From DAINPP01 sp963667315 (lineage in GTDB: Bacteria; Thermotogota; Thermotogae; MWEM01): a stretch of 64,000 nt of DNA. Shown one piece after another: positions 17,761 through 25,490 of this stretch (position 1 is its first letter; every line of letters begins with the position of its first letter). The translations under genes were made by a program, and so were the position numbers. The stretch is taken from assembly GCA_963667315.1 (NCBI GenBank), contig OY763325.1:2232001-2296000 (forward strand), written 5' to 3'. The notes under the pieces were generated by a model. The model did no database searches, had not been told where the DNA came from, and worked only from the letters and a program-made list of their open reading frames with translations.

Positions 17761-18953
17761 ATGACTACACCTTTCATTATAATGTAGAATTTAAGAAATT
17801 CCGTTTCAAATACGTTGACTTTTATCGGAAAATCGACCGGCTGAGACCCCCTGTACAGGATGGTCAATTCATGTTTAATATCACTTGCGATGGAATAAAA
17901 CATCATCTCCATCTCTTCCCGTGAGACATTTTGCGAACAGCAGCTCGTGGCCAGTAATCCACCGTTTCTCAATATTTTAAGGGCTCGGAGGTTGATCTCC
18001 TTGTAGGCGTTCAAAGCACGGCCTTTCTTCCGTCTCGCATCGGTAAAAGGCGGGGGATCCAATATGATCAGATCAGCTTTCTGACCTTCTATGTCCAAGC
18101 GGTGCAGATAATCGAAAGCGTTATAATTGCTGAAGCTATACTGTTCAAATCCGTTTTCCCTTGCATTTCCATCGACAATCCTTCTGAAAGAATCACCGGA
18201 ATCTATAAATTCAACCGAACCAAGACCTGCATTCAGAAGATTAAACCCGAATTGTCCATACCCGCAGAAAAAATCGAAGATGTTGTTTTGATTTCCTGAA
18301 AGAAGCTTTTTCGCATATTCCATCAGAATAACAGAATTATCACGTTGTTCCGGATAGAACACCGCATCATTTTCATTAAAAGGATGTATCACATATCGAA
18401 TCCCGTTCAGCTCAAATCTGTAACGTTCTTCAACGACACCGGAAACAACTCTTATTTCATCTTCTATGCCCTCTTTCTTTCTTGAGGAGGAAAGATTACG
18501 AATGATGATATTTTCGGCACCAAGCTCTTTCAGGACCGATACAACGGCCGGTATGAGTCTGTCTCCACCGGCCGTTGATGAGGAAAGACAGAAAAGTTCA
18601 TCATATCTGTCACATTTAATCCCGGATATACCATCCGCAAGACCGTTAAAGACTCTGCAGATCTTTTTATCAGAAAAGATTGTCTGCCTGAAATACCAGG
18701 CCTTTTTGACTTTGTCCGCAACAAATGCCCTGTCGATTCTATCGTTCTGCCTTGTCAGCAATCTGACCCGAATCTTTGAACGTTCGTTGTAATACCCTTT
18801 ACCGACAAATTGTCCGGAGTATGTAAAGACATCCACGATTTCACCTATTTGTATATCGCCCTTTACCTCTGCTATTTCGTTTTCGTAAATATACGGATGG
18901 CCGTTTGAAATTCTCCTTGATATATGAGAAGCCAATTTGATTTGTTTTATCAT
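17757..18953 (-). CDS. RlmI-like 23S rRNA (cytosine-C5) methyltransferase
   Basis: A 398-residue protein: N-terminal PUA-like domain (RRISNGHPYIYENEI), a middle EEHD-like domain, then a class I SAM domain with IFDFFCGYGQFG and the catalytic region DPPPFTD...TSCCSQN, where the second Cys of the SCS-like motif is the expected nucleophile. RlmI modifies m5C1962 in E. coli 23S rRNA; equivalence here is by family only. The ATG at 18953 follows AAAGGTG. It lies first in a unit with the two ECF ATPases, with its own extended -10 upstream. Confidence 0.85.
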   Translation of the reverse strand: MIKQIKLASHISRRISNGHPYIYENEIAEVKGDIQIGEIVDVFTYSGQFVGKGYYNERSKIRVRLLTRQNDRIDRAFVADKVKKAWYFRQTIFSDKKICRVFNGLADGISGIKCDRYDELFCLSSSTAGGDRLIPAVVSVLKELGAENIIIRNLSSSRKKEGIEDEIRVVSGVVEERYRFELNGIRYVIHPFNENDAVFYPEQRDNSVILMEYAKKLLSGNQNNIFDFFCGYGQFGFNLLNAGLGSVEFIDSGDSFRRIVDGNARENGFEQYSFSNYNAFDYLHRLDIEGQKADLIILDPPPFTDARRKKGRALNAYKEINLRALKILRNGGLLATSCCSQNVSREEMEMMFYSIASDIKHELTILYRGSQPVDFPIKVNVFETEFLKFYIIMKGVVI

Positions 18954-19002
18954 GCAACACACCTTTAGAAGTATATGCTCTGCCAATATGGGCAGATAAC
19001 AG

Positions 19003-19011
19003 ATTATATCA
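19003..19011 (-). promoter_or_regulatory. Extended -10 promoter element for the rlmI-like/ecf operon
   Basis: TG-A-TATAAT on the minus strand, 50 bases before the ATG at 18953, in the gap after tmk. Confidence 0.55.
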
Positions 19012-19034
19012 CGACACAGTTCTATTGTCTGCGC

Positions 19035-19694
19035 TTATAGTAAAAATAAACCTTTCCGTTTTAAAACATCCATGATTTCATCATGAATCTGTGCCGGTGG
19101 TTTAAGCCCGTCAAATCTGACGAAGCGTTCTCCGTGTTTTTTTTCCAGCCATTCATACCCCTCTTTGACCCGTCTGAAAAACGGTTCTTTTTCCCTTTCC
19201 AGACGATCCAGATTCTCGTTTCCGAGTCTTTTGATCACTTCGGTTGAAGGGATATCGAGAAAAATCGTCAAATCCGGATAGATATTCTGAACGGCAAAAT
19301 CATTCAATCGCTCGACATTTTCAGGCCCGAGTTCCCGTCCGAATCCCTGATACGCCACACTGGAATCGGCATATCTGTCCGCAATGAGGATCTCACCTGC
19401 TTTAAGTGCAGGGATGACAATTTCCTCCGTCACCTGAGCCCTCGCTGTTATATACAGCAGCAATTCAGCTCTTTCGGAAATATTGAAATCCTTATGCAGT
19501 ACAACCTCGCGCATGGCTTCGCCAACCTTTGTCTGTCCCGGTTCCCTGAAAAGTATCGGCTGTTTTCCATGCTGATCAAATTTTTCCATCAGCCATTTAA
19601 TCTGTGTCGTCTTTCCGCATCCATCCAACCCTTCAAAAGATATGAAGAGTCCTCTTCTCTCATCATTCTGTAACTTTCGTTCCAACTTTCTCAC
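19035..19694 (-). CDS. tmk: Thymidylate kinase
   Basis: A 219-residue enzyme that phosphorylates dTMP to dTDP. Motifs: P-loop FEGLDGCGKTTQ, the DRY-type ADRYADSSVAYQG and the LID-like region with basic residues. The start is GTG at 19694, overlapping the end of pyrH by 32 bases; an internal TTG could be used. In many genomes frr follows pyrH; here tmk takes that place, giving a nucleotide-kinase pair for UMP and dTMP. Confidence 0.95.
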   Translation of the reverse strand: MRKLERKLQNDERRGLFISFEGLDGCGKTTQIKWLMEKFDQHGKQPILFREPGQTKVGEAMREVVLHKDFNISERAELLLYITARAQVTEEIVIPALKAGEILIADRYADSSVAYQGFGRELGPENVERLNDFAVQNIYPDLTIFLDIPSTEVIKRLGNENLDRLEREKEPFFRRVKEGYEWLEKKHGERFVRFDGLKPPAQIHDEIMDVLKRKGLFLL

Positions 19695-20361
19695 CCATAA
19701 CCGCCCTTAAAAGATTGCCTTTTTCAAAAAAATTGATGACCTGAATCGCCATATTGTACCGCTTACAGATAGAAAAGGCTTCTGTATCCATAATCCTGAG
19801 ATTTTTCTCAATCGCATCCGAATAACCGAGCCGGTCAAATTTGACCGCATCCTTCACCTTTCTCGGATCAGCTGAAAAGATACCATTCACTTTGGTCGCC
19901 TTGATAATGATCTGTGCTCTCATCTCAACGGCTCTTAAAGCGGCCGCCGTATCTGTTGTAAAAAACGGATTACTCGTTCCTCCGCCAAATATAACGATTT
20001 CACCGTTTTTAAGAGAATCGTTCACCCGGTCATAATTGATCTTTTCTGTCGACTGCAATTGAACGACTTGGGAAAAGACCCTTGCCGGCATTCCGGCATT
20101 CTCAAAGAATGATTTGAGATAAATGGCGTTGATATTCGTTCCCAGCATTCCGATTTGATCCGCCATCCTGGGTTCCAATTCTTCGAGTTCGGCTCCTCTG
20201 AAGATATTTCCCGCACCGACAACCAGGCCAATCGCAATATCCTTATCAAACAAAGCCCTAACTTCACCGACAAGATATGACATTTGTTCCTTTGAAAACC
20301 CCATGCCACCTTCTCCCGAAAGCGCTTCTCCCGATAATTTCAACAATATCCTGTTGTACAT
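19663..20361 (-). CDS. pyrH: UMP kinase
   Basis: A 232-residue bacterial UMP kinase of the amino-acid kinase fold, forming UDP from UMP. Motifs: RILLKLSGEAL at the N-terminus, VVGAGNIFRG, DQIGMLGT, and GGGTSNPFFTTDTAA for nucleotide binding. GGAGGTG precedes the ATG. It follows tsf, but a strong intrinsic terminator separates the two, so pyrH may depend on read-through or on its own promoter within a very short gap. Confidence 0.97.
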   Translation of the reverse strand: MYNRILLKLSGEALSGEGGMGFSKEQMSYLVGEVRALFDKDIAIGLVVGAGNIFRGAELEELEPRMADQIGMLGTNINAIYLKSFFENAGMPARVFSQVVQLQSTEKINYDRVNDSLKNGEIVIFGGGTSNPFFTTDTAAALRAVEMRAQIIIKATKVNGIFSADPRKVKDAVKFDRLGYSDAIEKNLRIMDTEAFSICKRYNMAIQVINFFEKGNLLRAVMGEKVGTKVTE

Positions 20362-20384
20362 ATCATTTCACCTCCCGAAAACTC

Positions 20385-20417
20385 AAAAAAAGGACGTTCT
20401 CTTATCAAGAACGTCCT
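20385..20417 (-). terminator. Intrinsic terminator after tsf
   Basis: A perfect 10-base stem (AGGACGTTCT / AGAACGTCCT) with a 7-base loop, followed on the minus strand by six T. It lies between tsf and pyrH only about 24 bases before the pyrH ATG. Confidence 0.9.
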
Positions 20418-20490
20418 CAGTATCTATATCAAAAAAACTTGAAGTTTTGTTTTTAAAACTCCGGCATCGTTCAACATGGTTGAACGACAA

Positions 20491-21342
20491 TTATTCTCCG
20501 ATGTATACTCTTGCGAATCTCTTAACCGTGACTGGGCAATCGATTGCCTTTGCACATTCATCGATGAGCTGCTGAACGGTCTTGCTTTCATCAAGAGCAA
20601 AATTCTGGCTGAGAAGACATCTTTCTTCTTTGAACTTTCGGATCTTGCCTTCTACGATATTTTCGATGATCTTTTCAGGTTTGCCTGATTCTCTCATCTG
20701 GTCTCTATATATAACTCTTTCTTTTTCAAGGATATCTTCGCTGATTTCGTCGCCGGATACGAAGTCCGGTGCGTATGCTGCTGCATGAAGACAAATGTTC
20801 TTTCCGAGCTCGGCGAGTTTTTCATCGTCTTTTTCACAAACAACTTCCACAGCAACGCCAATCTTTCCTGTGAAGTGAATGTAATCGTAAAGATGGCTGT
20901 TTTCTGAACCTGTAAACTTTGTGTAATCGCCAACCTGGATATTTTCTCCCATTTTTGCAACAACTTCATTGACGGCTTCTCTGTTCTTTTCTACGAGTTC
21001 CTCTGAAACCGCAACTGCCTTCTGAGTTTCTCCAAGTTCGGCGTAGAATGTATCAGCAAGATTTGCTGCCATCGTCTTGTATTCATCAGTTCTTGCAACA
21101 AAGTCTGTTTCACACATAACTGCAAGCATGAAGAGTTCGTTTTCTGATTTCTTGGTTACAACGACACCTTCTGTTGTGCTTCTGCCACTTTTCTTTGCGG
21201 CTCTTGCAAGTCCTTTCTTTCTTAAGAAGTCTACGGCTGCCTCAACGTCTCCATTTGTTTCTGTGAGAGCCTTTTTACAATCGAGAACGCCTGCTCCTGT
21301 TTTTGCTCTTAATTCTTTAATGAGTTCCATGCTTACTGCCAT
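20491..21342 (-). CDS. tsf: Translation elongation factor EF-Ts
   Basis: A 283-residue nucleotide exchange factor for EF-Tu. The N-terminus ELRAKTGAGVLDCKKAL is the conserved UBA-like domain. The central region has the expected CETDFVAR and the dimerisation domain follows. rpsB, its usual upstream partner, is absent: the gene before it is a sensor kinase, and tsf has its own promoter-like region. A hairpin terminator follows. Confidence 0.97.
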   Translation of the reverse strand: MAVSMELIKELRAKTGAGVLDCKKALTETNGDVEAAVDFLRKKGLARAAKKSGRSTTEGVVVTKKSENELFMLAVMCETDFVARTDEYKTMAANLADTFYAELGETQKAVAVSEELVEKNREAVNEVVAKMGENIQVGDYTKFTGSENSHLYDYIHFTGKIGVAVEVVCEKDDEKLAELGKNICLHAAAYAPDFVSGDEISEDILEKERVIYRDQMRESGKPEKIIENIVEGKIRKFKEERCLLSQNFALDESKTVQQLIDECAKAIDCPVTVKRFARVYIGE

Positions 21343-21420
21343 TTAAAATCATCCTTTCTATAATCAAAAAATTTGTGATATTGCATACAAAAACAAGCAA
21401 CAAAGATTTTATCGCCACGC

Positions 21421-21451
21421 TATTATACACTATAATGACCTGTTTTAAACA
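21421..21451 (-). promoter_or_regulatory. Probable tsf promoter
   Basis: On the minus strand, TTGTTT (21446-21451) and TATAAT (21421-21426) with 19 bases between them, about 80 bases before the tsf ATG. Confidence 0.5.
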
Positions 21452-21527
21452 ACGACACGTTTAATCCGGAAATCTGACTTTTCAAGGGCGAAATCAGAGG
21501 AAAGCGGTTCACTTATTTCATTCCGGT

Positions 21528-22676
21528 TTAAATCGCCTTGTCCTTTAAGCACTTTAATTTCAGGTAGACAGAGGTGCCGTGATCCGAATCTCCTGTTTGG
21601 GATTCAACCCATACCTCTCCACCGTATGCCCCGACAAATGTCCTGACCAGCGGCATACCAAAACCGGTCCCACCTTCTCCCGCAGTACCGTCCCGATGTG
21701 TCGTTTTTGACGAATCAAAAAGATCCGCTAAGATATCGGAAGGGATACCAATTCCCTGATCTCTGATTTCAAGGATTAGAAACGCATCATCTGATTTCTG
21801 ATCAGTATTCAAGACCGGACAATCTTCTTTGCCGCTTATATAAAGGCCTATTTGACCATTCTTGTATGAGAATTTCACGGCATTGGTCAAAAGATTATTC
21901 AAAACGGTATTGATAAATGTCGTCAACTCCACGTATACAACAATATCATCCGAGATATTTCTGACAACTTTTATCCCCTTCTTTTCAATCTTGTCCTTCA
22001 ACATCTTGATAGAGCTGTCAATCGCCTCGTTTAAAATCACATATTGAAGATCCATCTGCATTTCTTTTGTCTCAGCTGCCTCAAGATCTCTGACCACATT
22101 GATGATATCAATGCCCTGCCGTGCGCTTTTACGGATATAACCGATCATATCCGATTCCAGTTCATCATTGGGCGCAATCATCTCCGAAGCGGTTAAAATT
22201 GCCGTCAACGGGTTGGCAAGGTCATGGCAGAGAACATGCAGCAGTTCACTTCTCTTCCGGCTGATACGTTCAATATCTTTCTGATATTTCAAAAGTTTCA
22301 AATGGGTACTCACTCTTGAAAGTAATTCTTCAGCGTTGAAGGGTTTCGTAATATAATCCACTGCCCCCGCCTGAAATCCTTTGATGATATCCTCTTTTTC
22401 AACCTTTGCCGTGAGGAATATAACCGGTATGTTCCGCGTTTTCTCATTTAATTTTAACCTGTCACAGACTTCATACCCATCCATTCCAGGCATCATGATA
22501 TCCAGCAATACCAGATCCGGGCTGATGTGGTCGACAAGATTCAACGCCTCTTCCCCGGAAAGTGCCGGAGAAATATCAAACCCCTCTTTATCCAACAGAC
22601 TTCCAAGCACCTGAAGATTTTCAGGCACATCATCCACTATCAATATCGTTCTCTTTTCATTTTCCTCTTTAAACAC
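21528..22676 (-). CDS. Receiver-histidine kinase protein (REC-HisKA-HATPase)
   Basis: A 382-residue cytoplasmic protein with an N-terminal receiver domain (ILIVDDVPENL, phospho-acceptor in LLDIMMPGMDG, Lys in ITKPF), then HisKA (LHVLCHDLANPL) and an HATPase domain with N, G1 (RDQGIGIP) and G2 (GGTGFGMPL) boxes. No membrane segment. Having the receiver first suggests its kinase activity is set by phosphorelay from a partner, most likely the hybrid kinase encoded immediately upstream with a 2-base gap. Confidence 0.9.
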   Translation of the reverse strand: MFKEENEKRTILIVDDVPENLQVLGSLLDKEGFDISPALSGEEALNLVDHISPDLVLLDIMMPGMDGYEVCDRLKLNEKTRNIPVIFLTAKVEKEDIIKGFQAGAVDYITKPFNAEELLSRVSTHLKLLKYQKDIERISRKRSELLHVLCHDLANPLTAILTASEMIAPNDELESDMIGYIRKSARQGIDIINVVRDLEAAETKEMQMDLQYVILNEAIDSSIKMLKDKIEKKGIKVVRNISDDIVVYVELTTFINTVLNNLLTNAVKFSYKNGQIGLYISGKEDCPVLNTDQKSDDAFLILEIRDQGIGIPSDILADLFDSSKTTHRDGTAGEGGTGFGMPLVRTFVGAYGGEVWVESQTGDSDHGTSVYLKLKCLKDKAI

Positions 22677-22678
22677 CC

Positions 22679-25342
22679 TTATTCACTCCTGTTCCTGATA
22701 TCGTCAAATATTTCCCCAAGCAATTTCCAGTTTTCAATCAGATTTTTCAAATCGAATTTTTCAATATCACCTTTAACCCGCTTGATCCAGAAAGCAATCC
22801 CCTCCAGATCCATCATCACCGTTTCACGCTCAAGTCTGGCGATAAAGGACCGGCAGTTTGAGATGGTAAAATTATCTTTCGATTGCTTCCACAAGCGATA
22901 CAGTTCTTCAACCCTTTCGAGATGATAGGGAGAGATGGCACGCTTCATATCCGGCCGGTTCAAATCCTGCTCATCTTTTACGGGATTCGTTTGTTTTTTC
23001 TTATCATATTTTAAATACTGACTCAATAGATTGATCAGCAATTCCATTTTAACCGGTTTTTTCAGAAAGGCATCAAAGCCCGATTCAACAATCTTTTTCT
23101 CATCGCTTTTTTTAATCGACGCGGTGACGGCAATCACCGGAATCCTTATGCCTTTGGCTCTTATTTCTTTTATCAGACCAAAACCGTCAAGATTCGGCAT
23201 CCTGATATCCGATATGATCAGCGCATAATCCTGTTCGGACAATTTTGCCAGCGCTTGTAGGCCATCTTCCGCCATATCCGCATGAAGGCCGATTTTTTTC
23301 AGCCATTCATAAAGAACCAGACGATTATTTTCAATATCATCAACGATAAGCACCTTGTCAGTGGCCATAAATTCTATCCCGTTTAAATCCGTTAACGTAT
23401 CTGAAGATTGCTCCAAAGTAATGGTGTCTGCGATCCCCACATTTTTCAGCAGGACATCAAATCGGCTGCCTTTTCCCGCTTCACTCTCAAGAGAAACCGT
23501 TCCACCCATCAACTCCGCAAGTTTTCGGGTGATTGAAAGGCCAAGGCCGGTTCCGCCATATTTATCGATATCCTGCCCTTCCTGCTGTGAAAATTCTTCA
23601 AATATCCTTTCCTGCTGATCCGCTTTGATTCCAATCCCGGTATCTTCAACGGTAAAACTGACATCTAAGCTGTCAGCATCTCTGAGAGCCACCATTGAAA
23701 CGTTAAGTGCCACATAACCCTTTTCAGTAAATTTCAACGCGTTTCCTAGAAGGTTGATCAATATCTGACGGATTCGCCTGCTATCAAGAATAAGATATTC
23801 CGGTATCCTGTCATCCACACCGTAACGAAATTGGAGTCCTTTTTTTTGAACCTGCGGCCGGAAGATATGAACCACTTCATTCAACACCCTTCGAATATCG
23901 ATAATTTCCTTTTCGATACTGATTTTACCGGCTTCTATCTTGGACAAATCCAGTATCTCGTTGATCAAATTTAAGAGAATATCGCCACTGATCATGATCT
24001 TCTCGAGGAATGATTTTGCCCGCGTATCTTCCATCTCATTGTACAGTAGTTCAGAAAAACCGATAATGGCGTTCATCGGGGTTCTTATCTCATGACTCAC
24101 ATTCGCAAGAAAGGCACTCTTCGCCGCATTGGCACGATCTGCCTCCTCTTTCGCGCGGTCCAGTTCGACGATGATGGATTTCAACGTCCGCTGGGACGTT
24201 TCAAGCTGATTGTTATAGTTTGAAAGATTTTGATTGGCTTCAAGGAGCTCTTCATGCTGATGCTCAATCCTCAGCCTGGCTTTTCTGTTCTTGTTGGTTA
24301 AAGAGGCAATGATCCATGAAAAGACTACGGAAAGAACGGATAAAACGATAAAGTACAGAAGGTAATTATTAAAAACAGTCCGACTGATCCTGTCGATGTT
24401 TTCCTTCGGGATTCGCGTCACGATCTTCCAGAAATACCCAGAAGATAATCGTTTCGTTTGGGATGTATCCCGTGTGAAGGGATAAACCGTCGTAAATGTA
24501 AAGATACCAAACTCATTTTCAAATTGACCCTTATCCTGCCCGATAATCCTTTCCCAGGATTTCGGAAATACTTTATCAAAATAAACAGCCTTCTTCTCTT
24601 CAAACATAAACCCCCATTCATTCTCCTTTTCACCGGAAAACAGCCAGTAACCGTCCCCATTCAGGAACATATGTTCCCCCGGTTGAAAACTGATCCCATC
24701 GTTGAAGAGATCCAGTATGTGTTGTCCAAGATAATTAAGAATGAAGATCCCCTGCTTAACACCCCCGGAATCAAAAACAGGTAATGCAAATCTGATCATC
24801 GGCTTATAAGGCAATTCAACGACTCCGTTTTCAACATTTAAATCAAATGGCGATATATAATGGGAACCACGCTCAAGAGCCATCGTTTCAATAAAATAAT
24901 AACGGTCGCTTTTATTCTGAAGATTTGACGTATCAGCACAGATGTAATCATCATCTACTTTGTTTATCCTGATGATTTCTTCACCTCTTTTGTCAATAAA
25001 ACGTAATTGGTCATAAATCCCCACACTTTCAGCAAAACTCTTCCAGTCTCTGATCAGATCCGCTTTGTTATCTTCCGTCATATCATCTAAAAACCTGACA
25101 AATTGAACATCCTTACTCATATATTCAAGATCGGCTATTGTGCCACGAAGTTCGTTCAAAACATCTTCGCGTTCAACATCAACGTATAACACTTGATTCA
25201 TTTTGTTTTTGTCTATCTGAACATCGAATTCCATCATGTACAAATAAGACATAACAGCGCCAATGATCAGCACAAGCGGGAGAAATATTAAAAAAAAGAT
25301 TAATAATTGAAATTTTTTTCCATCCAAAGATTTTTCAGTCAT
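22679..25342 (-). CDS. Membrane hybrid sensor histidine kinase with Cache-like sensor
   Basis: 887 residues from the ATG at 25342 (GGAG 6 bases before). Order: membrane helix (about 12-35), an extracytoplasmic region of about 285 residues resembling a double Cache domain, second helix (about 322-347), coiled coil, HisKA with H417 (NVSHEIRTPMN), HATPase (DTGIGI, GGTGLGLS), receiver with D712 (SDIRMPNLDG), then an uncharacterised alpha-helical tail of about 115 residues that could be an Hpt-like domain, although I see no clear Hpt His motif. The likely output partner is the downstream receiver-kinase. Confidence 0.9.
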   Translation of the reverse strand: MTEKSLDGKKFQLLIFFLIFLPLVLIIGAVMSYLYMMEFDVQIDKNKMNQVLYVDVEREDVLNELRGTIADLEYMSKDVQFVRFLDDMTEDNKADLIRDWKSFAESVGIYDQLRFIDKRGEEIIRINKVDDDYICADTSNLQNKSDRYYFIETMALERGSHYISPFDLNVENGVVELPYKPMIRFALPVFDSGGVKQGIFILNYLGQHILDLFNDGISFQPGEHMFLNGDGYWLFSGEKENEWGFMFEEKKAVYFDKVFPKSWERIIGQDKGQFENEFGIFTFTTVYPFTRDTSQTKRLSSGYFWKIVTRIPKENIDRISRTVFNNYLLYFIVLSVLSVVFSWIIASLTNKNRKARLRIEHQHEELLEANQNLSNYNNQLETSQRTLKSIIVELDRAKEEADRANAAKSAFLANVSHEIRTPMNAIIGFSELLYNEMEDTRAKSFLEKIMISGDILLNLINEILDLSKIEAGKISIEKEIIDIRRVLNEVVHIFRPQVQKKGLQFRYGVDDRIPEYLILDSRRIRQILINLLGNALKFTEKGYVALNVSMVALRDADSLDVSFTVEDTGIGIKADQQERIFEEFSQQEGQDIDKYGGTGLGLSITRKLAELMGGTVSLESEAGKGSRFDVLLKNVGIADTITLEQSSDTLTDLNGIEFMATDKVLIVDDIENNRLVLYEWLKKIGLHADMAEDGLQALAKLSEQDYALIISDIRMPNLDGFGLIKEIRAKGIRIPVIAVTASIKKSDEKKIVESGFDAFLKKPVKMELLINLLSQYLKYDKKKQTNPVKDEQDLNRPDMKRAISPYHLERVEELYRLWKQSKDNFTISNCRSFIARLERETVMMDLEGIAFWIKRVKGDIEKFDLKNLIENWKLLGEIFDDIRNRSE

Positions 25343-25423
25343 AACAGCTCCGGGCGTAAACGATATTATTTTCTTTATTATAGCATTACAGATCATCATT
25401 CACATTATAAAAGGAAAAAGTAG

Positions 25424-25429
25424 TATAAT
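25424..25429 (+). promoter_or_regulatory. Probable -10 box for recG
   Basis: TATAAT about 60 bases before the recG ATG, in the divergent gap with the sensor kinase. No TG extension and no clear -35. Confidence 0.4.
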
Positions 25430-25490
25430 CTCTTAACAAAAAGCAACAAGAGGTGATACGTATTTATTTAAAGCAGAGGTTTCAGATAAC

